Part shown: positions 10,681-20,882 of the stretch, piece by piece | How the letters are laid out: every line of letters begins with the position of its first letter | How positions within the stretch are numbered: the stretch's first letter is position 1 | Notes under the pieces: model-generated | What the model was told of the DNA's origin: nothing | Databases searched by the model: none | The model's input: only the letters and a program-made list of their open reading frames with translations | Position numbers and translations under genes: made by a program | Assembly (NCBI GenBank): GCA_963816795.1 | Contig: CAWFLT010000002.1 | Span: 248,001 to 312,000 of the forward strand | Source of the DNA: CAWFLT01 sp963816795 | Lineage (GTDB): Bacteria > Acidobacteriota > Vicinamibacteria > Vicinamibacterales > SCN-69-37 | Reading direction: 5' to 3' | Length of the DNA: 64,000 nt

Positions 10681-12078
10681 ATGAACCAGCGCGACGAGCT
10701 ACTTCTGCGGGCGGCCCGCCACGCCAGCGACTACCTCGCCGAGCTCGGCGGCCGTCCGGTGAAGGCGACCGCCACCGGCGCGGACTTGCGCCGTGCGCTC
10801 GCCGGGCCGGTGACCGCGGCCGGAACGCCCGCGGTGGACGTCATCGATGCGCTGGCAGCCGCCGGCCGCATCGGGACCGTGGCCACACAAGGACCTCGCT
10901 ACTTCGGCTTCGTCGTCGGCGGAAGTTTTCCGGTCGCGACGGCTGCAGACTGGCTCGTGTCGGCGTGGGATCAGAACTGCGGAATTTTCGCGCTCTCGCC
11001 CCTTGTTTCCGTCGTCGAACAAGCGGTCGCGTCCTGGGTCCTCGACGTCGCCGGCCTGCCGGCGACCTGGAGCGCCGGATTCGTGACCGGCTGTCAGATG
11101 GCGAACTTCACGGCGCTGACCGTGGCGCGCCACCACGTCCTCGCCGCCGCGGGCTGGGACGTCGAGGCACGGGGACTCTACAGCGCGCCCGAAATCGACG
11201 TGTTCGTCAGTGAGGAAGCGCACTACACGATCTTCACGGCACTGCGTTTGCTGGGGCTCGGCGCCGAGCGCCTGCATCGCGTGCCCACCGATGCGCAGGG
11301 CCGGATGCGCGCCGACCAACTCGCCGGCCCGCTGTCGCGCGGTTCAGGACCCTGCATCGTCTGCGCACAGGCCGGCAACGTCAACACCGGTGCGTTCGAT
11401 CCGATTGATGCCGTCGCCACTGCGGCGCGGGCTCGCGGCGCGTGGCTGCACGTCGATGGCGCGTTCGGATTCTGGGCGGCCGCGAGTCCGTCGCTGCGGG
11501 CCCTGGTGCACGGCATCGAGCGCGCAGACTCGATAGCCACCGACGCGCACAAGTGGCTCAACGTGCCATACGACAGCGGCATCGTGCTGACCGCGCACCC
11601 GCAGGCACATCGGCGGGCGATGACCGTGCTGGCTGCCTACATCGTCGACAATCCGGACGAACGGGATCCGCACGAGTTCGTGCCGGAGGAATCGCGCCGG
11701 GGACGGGCGGTGCCGATCTACGCCGTCCTGCGCGCGCTCGGTCGCGACGGCTTGCAGGCCTTGATCGAACGCAACTGCGCGCAGGCGCGCCGGATGGCCG
11801 ATCTGCTGCGTCCGCACGCGTCACTGCGCGTCCTGAACGACGTGGTGCTGAATCAAGTGCTGGTCCGCGTCGATGACGGGCACCGCGATCCCGATGAGTT
11901 GACGCGGACGGTCATCGCCCGCATTCAGGAGGAGGGGACCTGCTGGCTCGGCGGCACCACATGGCACGGCATGGCCGCGATGCGCATCTCGATCAGCAAT
12001 TGGTCCACGACCGACGAGGACATCGATCGATCGGCTGATGCCATTCTCCGCATGACGGCCGAAGTGCTCGGGAGCTGA
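10681..12078 (+). CDS. PLP-dependent group II amino acid decarboxylase
   Basis: Predicted pyridoxal-phosphate decarboxylase of the aromatic-L-amino-acid / diaminobutyrate / glutamate decarboxylase superfamily. The ORF is intact (465 residues from the ATG at 10681, which follows GGAGAGGACAGCCAGC). It has the PLP-lysine motif TDAHKWLNVPYDSG at about residue 285, the LHVDGAFGFWAA aspartate motif and a typical N-terminal GPRYFGFVVGGSFPVATAADW. Substrate cannot be read from sequence. Relatives act on tyrosine, tryptophan, DOPA or diaminobutyrate, and some are annotated only as aspartate aminotransferase family. It converges with the AI-2E-type permease gene, leaving only eight bases between stops. 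Confidence 0.88.
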   Translation: MNQRDELLLRAARHASDYLAELGGRPVKATATGADLRRALAGPVTAAGTPAVDVIDALAAAGRIGTVATQGPRYFGFVVGGSFPVATAADWLVSAWDQNCGIFALSPLVSVVEQAVASWVLDVAGLPATWSAGFVTGCQMANFTALTVARHHVLAAAGWDVEARGLYSAPEIDVFVSEEAHYTIFTALRLLGLGAERLHRVPTDAQGRMRADQLAGPLSRGSGPCIVCAQAGNVNTGAFDPIDAVATAARARGAWLHVDGAFGFWAAASPSLRALVHGIERADSIATDAHKWLNVPYDSGIVLTAHPQAHRRAMTVLAAYIVDNPDERDPHEFVPEESRRGRAVPIYAVLRALGRDGLQALIERNCAQARRMADLLRPHASLRVLNDVVLNQVLVRVDDGHRDPDELTRTVIARIQEEGTCWLGGTTWHGMAAMRISISNWSTTDEDIDRSADAILRMTAEVLGS

Positions 12079-12086
12079 ACGAGGCT

Positions 12087-13931
12087 TCACGAAGCCGCGG
12101 CTTCGCGCCGCGGCGGGGTGGCGGCTCCATGTGCCGCCATTTCCTTCAAGAGATTACGCGTGCCGAGCAGCGTCGAGCTCACGTGCGACGCGCCCGCCTC
12201 GAGAAGTTCCTCGACGGTCTCGTCGGGCACCGGAGTCGGCGACCAGCGGCCGACGATGATGCGGCAATCCGGAGCGCTCCGTCGCAGCCGCTTGATGGCG
12301 TAGCGCGTCCGCACGCCCTCGCTCGGCGGCAGCTCCGCCAGGCAGATGACGTCGTAGTCCGGACTGCGCCCGGCGGCCAGCAGTTCGGACACCAGCATGT
12401 GGCCGCTGGCAATTTTCACCGAAACTGGCAGGTCAAGAACGAGTGCGCGCAGCAGCTCGAGCGCGACCTCGTCGGCGCCAGCAGTGACCGGGTACGCGAA
12501 GACTCGCAGCGGGCTCCGGTCGGCGGTCCCGGCTGCCGCTGAGGCCTCAGCTTCGGCCGCGGCGAGGTCGCTCGCCATCGCCGCGGTGATCTCGCGGGTC
12601 GCCTCGACCACCTGCCGTTCTTCCTCCATCGACAGACGGCCAGATCTCTGATCGCGGCGGGCATAACTCAGCGCTGGCAGCAGCATCGAATCGAAAACGG
12701 ACTCCGGCGCCTCGGTCGCCAACCGGTTCTCGACGAGCTCACGCGCGTCCGGGATCTGGCGGGCCAGGAGGCGCTGGTAATACGCGCGTCGCCGGGGGCA
12801 GCACTGACTGATCGGAGACGAGCGTCGCGAGAATGCGGAGGCCCGGCACGTGCCGGCCAAGGACGGCCAGGCACACGGTCAGTGGCGTCGCCAGAAGCAA
12901 TCCGATCGGTCCCCACAGCCACGTCCAGAACGCCAACGAGATGATCAGCGACACCTGCGTCACGCCAGCGGCGCCCGCATAGAAGACGGTCTCGAGCACA
13001 AGATTCGTGACCAGCTCCAGCGCGATGAACCAGCCGATGACGTAGAGCGACGTCGTCCAGCCGGGGACGGCGGCCAGACTGATCGCGATCGGTGCCACCG
13101 CCGCGATCCATGGACCGACATACGGGATGAACCGGAGCACCGCGGCGAGCGACCCCCCACAGCAGTGGATAGGGCACGCCGAACAGCCAGAGTCCTGCGC
13201 CGACGCCGACGCCGTAGATGGCATTGACGAGCGTCTGCATCATCAGGAAGCGGCTCAAGCGCGCCGCGGCGTCATCGAACGCCTTGGTGGTCGTCGCGAG
13301 ATGGCTGTCGCCCGCGAGCGCGACGATCCGGTCGCGCATGTCGCGCTGTTCGAGCAGCATGAAAATCACGAGGACGGTCACGAACCCGGCCGCGCCGAGG
13401 GCCGGCAGCAGGCCCGCGACCCACGGCGTCAGACCGAGGTCGACGCCCATCTCGTCGGCGATCACGACCGGCGTCGGCTTACGGACTGACGGATCAGGCT
13501 CGCCAATGTCTTTCTTGATGTCTTCCTTGAGCTCTTCGAGCGTCGACTGGACGCGCTCGACGGCGCCGCCACGGCTCGCGTTGCGAACGTCGATGACTTT
13601 CTGCCGGATGTTCGCTCGATAGCCAGGCAGATCGCCCGCCAGGCTCGTGACCTGCCGGGCGAGTCCCCACGCCAGCACGCGTCATGGCGCCGATCGTGAC
13701 CGTGACCACCAGCACGACGGCGGGGCCGCGCCGAATCCACCGCGAGAGCCCGTTGACCCACGGGTTGAGCAGGAAGGTGAGCAGCAGCGCGCCAGCGACG
13801 GGCAGGAGGACGGGCTCCGCCCAGTCGAGCATGACGACCACGAGCACGCAGCCAGCAAAGATGACCCAGCGACGCAGCCAACGCACGCCGCCGTCTCTGC
13901 AAGCGGAGTGCCGATCGCGAACCCGAGTCAT
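12087..13931 (-). CDS. AI-2E family (PerM/TqsA-like) permease with C-terminal B12-binding-like domain, frameshifted
   Basis: Multi-pass inner-membrane protein of the UPF0118/AI-2E exporter family. From the ATG at 13931, RRWVIFAGCVLVVVMLDWAE and LPVAGALLLTFLLNPWVNG form the first helices. After a break near 13670 come the periplasmic region and TVLVIFMLLEQRDMRDRIV. After a break near 13160 come FIPYVGPWIAAVAPIAISLA and WTWLWGPIGLLLATPLTVCL, the family's C-terminal signature. A third break near 12790 leads to a cytosolic tail of about 200 residues with TAGADEVALELLRALV, a SELLAAGRSPDYDVICLAEL segment and DCRIIVGRWSP, resembling a B12-binding fold but without the cobalt-ligating DxHxxG motif. 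Quorum-signal export is known for only some members, so the true cargo is unknown. Confidence 0.85.
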
Positions 13932-14062
13932 CGGACTCCTGAGTCATTGGTGACGCGCCGGTTACCCACATCTGGCCGTCTGTTACCACGGTGCGAGCCG
14001 CCGCTCTCTGCGGCGCAACTGGCACCGTGCTTGCTCTTTCAAACGACAGAAGGAGTAAACAA

Positions 14063-14281
14063 ATGAATCAGGACGTGCTCAAAGGCAAGTGGCTGCAGCT
14101 CAAAGGTGAGGTCAGGACGCAGTGGGGCAAGTTGACCAACGACGACCTGGATCAGATCCAGGGCAACTCGGAAAAACTGGTCGGCAAGCTCCAGGAGCGC
14201 TACGGCTACGCGAAGGAGCAGGCGCAGACCGAATACGATCACTTCGTCCGGCGCTACTCAGACGACGCGGTCACGCCGTAG
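14063..14281 (+). CDS. CsbD-like stress protein
   Basis: A 72-residue hydrophilic protein starting MNQDVLKGKWLQLKGEVRTQ, the classic CsbD beginning, with WGKLTNDDLDQIQGNSEKLV. CsbD proteins are small general-stress proteins of uncertain biochemical role (sigma-B regulon in Bacillus). The ATG at 14063 is chosen because AAGGAG lies eight bases upstream. The in-frame extension upstream has no ribosome site. It is a single gene followed by a terminator-like hairpin. Confidence 0.92.
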   Translation: MNQDVLKGKWLQLKGEVRTQWGKLTNDDLDQIQGNSEKLVGKLQERYGYAKEQAQTEYDHFVRRYSDDAVTP

Positions 14282-14292
14282 GACCAGGCTGG

Positions 14293-14328
14293 GTGCTGGG
14301 TGCGAAGACGGCACCTGGCACCCAGCAC
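14293..14328 (+). terminator. Hairpin after the csbD-like gene
   Basis: GTGCTGGGTGC (14293-14303) pairs perfectly with 14318-14328, 12 bases after the stop codon. The following sequence is only moderately T-rich, so the terminator role is likely but not certain. Confidence 0.5.
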
Positions 14329-14343
14329 CATCTAATATCACTG

Positions 14344-14496
14344 GCGCGGGGCCCCACCCCCGCGCCTCGGACGCTCGGGGCTCGCTACGCTCGCTCCCTC
14401 GCGGTGTCCCGGTTGGGCGCCGCGCCAGCTCTTCTCCGTGGCTCGCTCGCGCTTCTCCCGCTGCTCCTCCGTGTCCTAGCTCTTCTCCGTGCCCTC
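14344..14496. repeat. GC-rich palindromic repeat followed by CTTCTCCGTG-word repeat
   Basis: The segment 14344-14370, beginning GCGCGGGGCCCCACCCCCGC, is a copy of a GC-rich palindromic element seen also near 21861-21982, 32299-32352, 34686-34743 and 54266-54408. It is followed at about 14425-14490 by words of the type CTTCTCCGTG and TAGCTCTTCTCCG. These are reverse-complemented in the arrays at 21770-21860 and 32261-32300. The region has no credible gene. Confidence 0.8.
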
Positions 14497-15472
14497 TTAT
14501 TTCATAATCGGCGTCACGACCAACTTCCGCACCCACACCTTGCTGTGATCGCCCTGGACGAGAATCGGTCCGGGCGCGAGCTCGTCGTTGTCGAGCGCGC
14601 CGCCGGTGATGCCCTCGATCACGGCGTTGTCGTGCACGCGCTGGCCGTTGAGGATGACCGTCACGCGGTTGGCGACGACGATCGCCTCCATCGACTGCCA
14701 TTCATCCGGGCCTTTGCCCGCCCTGACGCTTGGTGCTGTCCGGCCGTAGATCGACATGTGGCTCCGATTCGCAGGCGTCGTGGTGTCGCCGCTGTCCTCG
14801 ACGAGCTGCAGCTCGTAGCGGCCGCGCAAGTAGAGTCCGCTGTTGCTGCCCTTGGGCAGCTTGTATTCGATCTCCACCTTGAAGTCGGTGAACTTTTCTT
14901 TGGACACGATGTTCGTCGACGGGTCAGGGTAGGCGTTGGTCATCGTCCCGTCCTGAATCGACCACGAGTTCGACAGCTTCAGGTTCTGATACGTCCAGGC
15001 GTCGAGCGTCTTGCCGTCGGCGAGCACGACCGGCTTGCCGTAGGTGTGCTTGGCATTGGCGTTTGCGGCGGGCCACGCGGGCGGACGGACACCGACCCAG
15101 TTCACGACGCGGCCGCCGGTTGTGTGCGAGCCAGACCAGCTTGCCGCCGTCGAGGCGGGCGCGATACTCCGGTCCACTCGGTGCCGCCGGTCCACCCCCG
15201 CGAGGCGACTGCAGGACTTGAAATACCAGCTCGCTGTTGTCGACCTTGACCGTCACCGGTACCGGATTGCCGGATCGATTGAGGAACATCCCCTTGAGCT
15301 GGTCGCCCTCTTGAGTGACCTCGAGCCAATAGACGTTGTTCACGTCAGGCGCGACACCGGTCATGTTCCATTTGCCGAGGAACGGGCTGGCCTGCTCATC
15401 AGCAGTCGCCATGACTGACGCCGCAAGGGCGAGCCGCGCGCAATGATGCACGCAGCTGAGAGCTCGCGGCAC
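14497..15472 (-). CDS. Secreted 3-keto-disaccharide hydrolase (DUF1080) domain protein, frameshifted
   Basis: A predicted exported protein. The start at 15472 is followed by a hydrophobic stretch (ARLALAASVMATADEQA) resembling a signal peptide, then a small N-terminal beta domain (FLGKWNMTGVAPDVNNVYWL). The frame breaks near 15120. The C-terminal domain is the DUF1080/3-keto-disaccharide hydrolase jelly roll, with WSIQDGTMTNAYPDPSTNIV, FKVEIEYKLPKGSNSGLYLRG, EWQSMEAIVVANRVTVILNG and the usual end, GPILVQGDHSKVWVRKLVV. Such proteins act on glycans or oxidised sugars; substrate is unknown here. Confidence 0.85.
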
Positions 15473-15527
15473 ATCGCATGTCAGCGCCGCCTAGTGCGGG
15501 CTTCGCGATGATCATACAATCTTCCGC

Positions 15528-17583
15528 TTGGCTCGAACGGCACTCGCCTCGTTCCTGGTCCTGTTCCTTGAAGTTGCGCTCATCCGCTGGATGCCGGCGC
15601 ACATCCGGCTGCTGTCGTTCTTCTCGAACTTCATCCTGCTCGGCAGCTTCCTCGGGATCGGACTCGGTTGCCTGCGTGCCGGCGCCGCAAGGCGCTGGTT
15701 CGGCTTTTTCCCGCTGATTCTGTTCGCGCTCTGTCGTCGGCGTCTTCTTGCTCCGGCTCGAAGTGGCGGCGCCGCCGTCGCCCGGCAGCATCTATTTTTC
15801 CAGCGGCACCAAGGAGCCGGTCGTCGTCATCGAGAGCACGCTGCTGCTGCCGGTGATTTTCCTGGCGGTGGTCGCGCTCTTCGTCGCCGTCGCCGAGCGC
15901 ATGGGCCGCGAGATGGCCGCGCAGCCGCCGCTTGCCGGCTATATGGCGAATATCGTCGGCAGCCTGGCCGGCGTCGCCGCGTTTGCCGTGTTGTCGTGGC
16001 TGCAATTGCCGCCGAGCGTCTGGTTCGGCGTCGCTGGCCTCGCGGCGTTGCCTCTCCTGGCGACGGCCGATCCCGGCGGCCGTCTGCCGGCGCGTTCCGC
16101 GTTTCTCGTCAACGGCGTGCTGCTGGCCGGCGTGATGTCGCTGACGCACCTCATCGCGGCCGGATCGTTGTGGTCGCCGTACTACAAGATTTCCGTCAGC
16201 CAGCAGGGTCCCGATACGGTCATCGAGGTGAACAACATCTTTCACCAGTCGATGGCGCCGATCGCGCAGAAGGAATACTTCTATCAGTGGCCGTACGCGG
16301 TCTTCGGCGACCGCTTCGAGAACGTGCTCATCCTCGGGGCCGGCTCCGGGAGTGACGTCGCCGCCGCACTGGCGCACGGGGCGAAACACGTGGATGCGGT
16401 CGAGATCGATCCGACGATCATTCAGCTCGGTCGCACGCTCAATCCGGATCATCCGTACAACGACCCGCGCGTCACCATCGTCAACGACGACGCGCGTCAC
16501 TATCTGCGCCGCACGGACAAGAAGTACGACCTGGTGGTCTTCGCTCTCATCGACTCCTTGACGCTGCAATCGGGCTTCTCCGGCGTCCGGCTCGAGAGCT
16601 ACATGTTCACGCAGGAGTCGTTCCGCGCCGTCCGTGACCGCCTGACGCCCGACGGTCTGCTGGTGATTTACAACTACTTCCGCGAGAAGTGGCTGGTTGA
16701 CCGGCTGGCGAATACGGCCGCCGTCGCCTTCGGCGACGAGCCGTGGGTCCACGTCCACGCGGCGCGCGCCTATCTCGGCGTGATGCTGGCCGGCCCCCGG
16801 CTCGAGACGCTGACGGCCGACCCGGTCGTGCCCGATCGCGTGACGGCGTTCGGGCAGTCGCACGACCCGAGTCCCGCGGTCCGTCACCTCCGCGACGCCA
16901 CCATCGAGCCGGCGTCAGACGACTGGCCGTTCCTCTATCTCCGCGATCGCCACGTCCCGCGGCACTACCTCATCGTCGTCGGGCTGATCGGCCTGGTCTC
17001 CGCCGGGCTGGTCAGATGGACCACGCGCGGCGCCGCCGGGCGATGGTCCTGGCAGATGTTTCTGCTCGGTGCCGGTTTCATGGTCCTCGAGACGCGCGCG
17101 ATTACCCAGTTCGCGCTGTTGTGGGGATCGACGTGGATCGTGGCGTCGCTCGCGATCGCGTCCGTGCTCGTCATGGCGCTGATGGCGACGCTGGTCGTCT
17201 CGAAGGTCGAGATTCGGCGGCCGTGGCTGGTCGGCGCGGTGCTCCTGGCCCTGCTGGCCCTCAATTACGCCGTGCCGGTCGGCCGCGTGACGTTCGACAG
17301 CCGCGTGACCGAGTCGCTCTTCTACGCGCTCCTGCAGTTCAGCCCGATTTTCTGCGCCGGCCTGCTGTTCGGATCGGCGATCAAGCGATCGACGTCGCTC
17401 GCGCGCGACTACGGCACCAATCTGCTCGGCGCCATGGTCGGCGGCTGCGCCGAGTACCTCTCGCTGCTGACCGGGTTCAGTGGCCTGCTGGTGATCGCGG
17501 CGGTCTGTTATGCCGGCGCCGTCGCTGCTCGTCGAAACCGATACGCGGCTTACCTGACGAACAGGCTAGTACTGCGGCCATAA
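15528..17583 (+). CDS. Fused membrane / spermidine-synthase-fold protein, frameshifted
   Basis: A second membrane/spermidine-synthase fusion, with the soluble domain inserted between membrane halves. The TTG at 15528 gives LASFLVLFLEVALIRWMPAH and SFFSNFILLGSFLGIGLGCL. A break near 15735 moves to a long frame with transmembrane helices, then the Rossmann domain (NVLILGAGSGSDVAAALAHG, HVDAVEIDPTIIQLG, YDLVVFALIDSLTLQSGFSG), then a C-terminal helix bundle (WQMFLLGAGFMVLETRAITQ). LETRAITQ is typical of this family. Catalytic activity is unproven. The gene is followed after 12 bases by an MFS carrier gene on the same strand. Confidence 0.82.
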
Positions 17584-17595
17584 TCGTCCCCACTT

Positions 17596-18900
17596 ATGAA
17601 CAAGGCGATTCGCTACAAGCTGTTTCTGATGATGGTCCTGGAGTTCTTCATCTGGGGCGCCTGGCTCCCGCTGATCTTCGGGTACCTGCCCAGTCTCGGC
17701 TTCAGCGCGACACAGCAGACCTGGATTCTGAGCGCCTTCCCGATCGCGGCGATCGTCGGCATGTTCTTCAGCAGCCAGTTCGCGGACCGGAATTTTGCCG
17801 CCGAGCGGTTTCTGGCGGCGAGCCATCTCATCGGTGGCGTGGCGATGCTGTCGCTCGCCTGGGCCAGGGACTTCTGGCCCTTCTTCGGCGCGATGCTCAT
17901 CCACTGCCTGCTCTATGTGCCGACCATCTCCATCACGAATTCGATTGCCTTCACGCACATGAAGGATGCGAAGAAGGAGTTCGGGATCGTTCGCATGGGC
18001 GGGACGATCGGATGGATTCTGGCGGCCTGGCCGATGACGTTCATCCTCGTCGACTGGGACCGCGTCGCCGCCGCCAACCCTCAGGGATTCGTCGCCTGGC
18101 TCGGAACGGTCCTCGGCTCCGGGCTGACCGGGCCGGCGCTGCAGGCGGGCACCAAATGGACGTTCGTGGTGGCCGGCGTCGCGTCGCTGCTGCTGTCGGC
18201 GTTCAGCCTGACGCTGCCGCACACGCCGCCGAAGCCGGCGGCCGCCGGCGTCTCCCGACTCGCCTGGCTCAAGGCCGTCAAGCTGCTCGCCAGCCCCTTC
18301 ATTCTCGTGCTCTTTCTCGTGACGTTCATCGACGCGACCGTCCACAACCTCTTCTTCAACTGGACGGGCACGTTCCTGGGGACCGCGGCATCAGCCGGCG
18401 GTGTCGGGATTCCCGGCAACTGGATCATGCCGGTGATGAGCATCGGACAGGTGGCCGAGATTCTCACGATGCTGATCCTCGGCGTGACGCTGGCAAGGCT
18501 CGGCTGGCGCACGACGATGATCGTCGGGATCCTCGGTCATGCCGTGCGGTTTCTGGTCTTTGCCTTCCTGCCGCAGCACCAGGAGCTCATCGTGCTGATC
18601 AACGTCCTGCACGGCATCTGCTACGCGTTCTTCTTCGCGACGGTCTACATTTTCGTCGACGAGTTCTTTCCGACCGACGTCCGTTCCAGCGCGCAGGGGT
18701 TGTTCAATCTGATGATTCTGGGATTCGGTCCGCTGGTGGCCAACATCCTGGGCCCGAAGCTGATCGGCGAGACGTTCGTGAACGGTGGCGTGGTGGATTT
18801 CCGGAGTCTCTTCCTGGTGCCGGCCCTGGCGGCGCTGGCGGCGGCCGTCATACTGGCGCTGTTCTTCCACCCGCCGCAGCGACGGGCGACGACAAACTGA
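17596..18900 (+). CDS. MFS transporter of the nucleoside:H+ symporter family
   Basis: Intact 434-residue carrier with about 12 predicted membrane helices. It opens MNKAIRYKLFLMMVLEFFIW and contains ISITNSIAFTHMKDAKKEFG and RMGGTIGWILAAW, both characteristic of the Nuc_H_symport family (NupG/XapB-like). The inferred role is proton-driven uptake of nucleosides or related sugars, in the inner membrane. In Acidobacteriota such genes often sit near sugar oxidoreductases, and a Gfo/Idh/MocA gene lies downstream on the other strand. Confidence 0.88.
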   Translation: MNKAIRYKLFLMMVLEFFIWGAWLPLIFGYLPSLGFSATQQTWILSAFPIAAIVGMFFSSQFADRNFAAERFLAASHLIGGVAMLSLAWARDFWPFFGAMLIHCLLYVPTISITNSIAFTHMKDAKKEFGIVRMGGTIGWILAAWPMTFILVDWDRVAAANPQGFVAWLGTVLGSGLTGPALQAGTKWTFVVAGVASLLLSAFSLTLPHTPPKPAAAGVSRLAWLKAVKLLASPFILVLFLVTFIDATVHNLFFNWTGTFLGTAASAGGVGIPGNWIMPVMSIGQVAEILTMLILGVTLARLGWRTTMIVGILGHAVRFLVFAFLPQHQELIVLINVLHGICYAFFFATVYIFVDEFFPTDVRSSAQGLFNLMILGFGPLVANILGPKLIGETFVNGGVVDFRSLFLVPALAALAAAVILALFFHPPQRRATTN

Positions 18901-18916
18901 GCGCCGCAGATCAAAA

Positions 18917-19026
18917 GCACACACGGAGGCCACGGAGAATCCCGGAGACCACGGACAAAAGGGTTCTACCCTTTCGAACTCCGTGAGCTCCGTGCCCTTC
19001 TCCGCGATCTCCGTGTTAGATGTCTG
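18917..19026. repeat. CACGGAG-word array with inverted symmetry
   Basis: The intergenic gap carries CACGGAG and CCGGAGA words on the left half and their complements (CTCCGTG) on the right half. The whole can fold into a long imperfect hairpin centred near 18965. The same words recur at 47731-47855 and 62224-62460. It lies between convergent genes and may also act as a terminator. Confidence 0.75.
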
Positions 19027-19041
19027 TTCTTTGCTCCAGCG

Positions 19042-20693
19042 TCAGAGTGAGAATCCCTGCCGGTACTCCCGCGTCAGGAACTCGTTGGCGCCGTCGTTGT
19101 TCGTGAAGCGCATGTTGGCGCCGTCGTAGCGGAGCTTGGTGCCGGCGCGCAGTGCGGCGACGCCGAGCAGCATGATCTCGGTCAGGTGCGCGGCATACGA
19201 GAACGGACAGCTGATTTCCTCGCGGCCCCGAATCGCGTTGACCCAGTTCATCTCGTGCGACTGGTGCGGGATGCGCGCGAGCTTCTCGGGCGGCGCGCCG
19301 TAGGAGTTGTGGCGCGACATCGGCAGCAGCCGCGGACGGCCGCCATACGTGTTCTGGAGCATCTTGCCCTTGGTCCCGATGTAGAGGATGCCGCCCTCAC
19401 CGTTCAGCCGTTCTTCGTCGGCCATCTCCTCCGGCTTGGCCGGCGTCAGGCCGCCGTCGTACCAGGTGAGCTTGACCGCCGGCATGCTCCCGCGCGCCGC
19501 GAACTCGTAGTAGGTGGTCGTCGCGTTCGGGAACGACAGTTTGTTGAAGGGCGTCGAGATGGTCTCGATGACCGTCGGCAACCCGAGCTTCAGGCCCCAC
19601 ACCGGATGGTCGATGAGATGGGCGCCCATGTCGCCGAGCGCGCCCTGGCCCCAGTCCACCCAGCCGCGCCAGTTGAACGGGTGATAGAGCGGGTGGTACT
19701 CGACCTCGGGTGCCACGCCGAGGAACAGGTTCCAGTCGAGTCCGGTCGGGACGGTGAAATTGCCCTTCATGGCCGCGGCGAGCCGGCGCGTGATGCCGTC
19801 GTTGTTCCACCGCAGCGTGTCGACGTCGGTTGTCGAGGCCGCTGCTGGCCGCGGAACGCCCTGCGGCCAATAGCCGAGCGGACGGTTCGTCCAGACGTGC
19901 ACTTCGGTGACGTCGCCGATGGCGCCGGCCATCAAATACTCCTGGCCGATGCGCGCGTCGTCCTGCGAGTGGCCCTGGTTGCCCATCTGCGTGACGACTT
20001 TCTTCTCCTGCGCCCTCTTGGCGAGATGCCGCGCTTCGTGCACAGACCAGCACATCGGCTTCTGCACGTAGACGTGCTTGCCGGCATCCATTGCCGCCGA
20101 CGCGATGACCGCGTGCATGTGGTCCGGCGTGGCGATGATGACGCCGTCGATGTCTTTCTGCTTGTCGATCATTTCCCGGTAGTCTTTGTACTTCTTCAGC
20201 TTCGGGAGTTGCTGATCGACGAAGCGCTTGACGCCGGTGTTGCCGGTCTCGGGCGTCCACTTCGCATTGGCCGCTTGCTGCGCCTTGGACGGTCCGAAGT
20301 TCTGATAGGTCGGCTGGGCCGGCGCGCGGCGGCGCCGCCCTGGCGTCCTGCGCCGCCTTGCCGTCCGGCCCCGGCAGCCGCCGGCGCGGTGTTGGCGCGA
20401 TCGGTCCATTCCTTGAGCCGGTTCTCGAGCAGGCCGAAGTCACAGTCGCAGATGGCGACGATGTTCTGGGTCATGACCTGGTTCGTATTGCTGCTGCCCA
20501 TGCCGTTGATGCCGACGGTCGCGATGTTGACCGTATCGCTGGGCGCCTGGAATCCTTTGCCCAGCACGTGTCGCGGGACGATCATCGCCGCGGCCGTCGC
20601 TCCGGCGACGGTCGTGACGAACTGGCGTCTCGACACCGGACCCTCTTGCTGCGCGGGCGTTTCTGGCTCCAACTGACGATCTTGGTCGCTCAT
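19042..20693 (-). CDS. Tat-exported Gfo/Idh/MocA family oxidoreductase, frameshifted
   Basis: Predicted periplasmic NAD(P)-dependent sugar oxidoreductase. The start at 20693 gives a twin-arginine signal (SRRQFVTTVAGATAAAMIVP), then VNIATVGINGMGSSNTNQVM as the Rossmann start. A Gly/Ala/Arg-rich stretch (GAGRQGGAGRQGGAAAR) precedes a break near 20340. In the new frame the protein continues with YREMIDKQKDIDGVIIATPD, the HVYVQKPMCWSVHEARHLAK motif with the conserved Lys, and WVDWGQGALGDMGAHLIDHP. Substrate is unknown. The break lies in GC-rich low-complexity DNA and is probably a sequence error. Confidence 0.9.
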
Positions 20694-20753
20694 GGCATTC
20701 CTCCGGCTTGGTGATCAGCACAACGTCGCATCTTTGGTGGACAAGGTCAAGGT

Positions 20754-20878
20754 CGGGTTCCGGGGTTCCGGGGGTTCCGGGGTTCTGAGGAATGTGATGC
20801 TTGCCATCGATCCCTAGAACCTCAGAAGTCGAACCCCGGAACCCTCGGAACCCGGAACCCGGAACCCCGGAACCATGC
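20754..20878. repeat. GGTTCCGGGG-word array with inverted symmetry
   Basis: Words of the type GGTTCCGGGG (20754-20790) are mirrored by GGAACCCCGG-type words (20830-20878) across a short unique centre, again giving a potential long hairpin. No ORF is convincing. It separates the oxidoreductase start from the M23 peptidase stop. Confidence 0.75.
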
Positions 20879-20882
20879 CGGT

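Noticed and set aside
16743..18986. 747-codon plus-strand open frame
   Set aside because: It overlaps the spermidine-synthase-fold and MFS genes in another frame and reads as arginine-rich shadow sequence.
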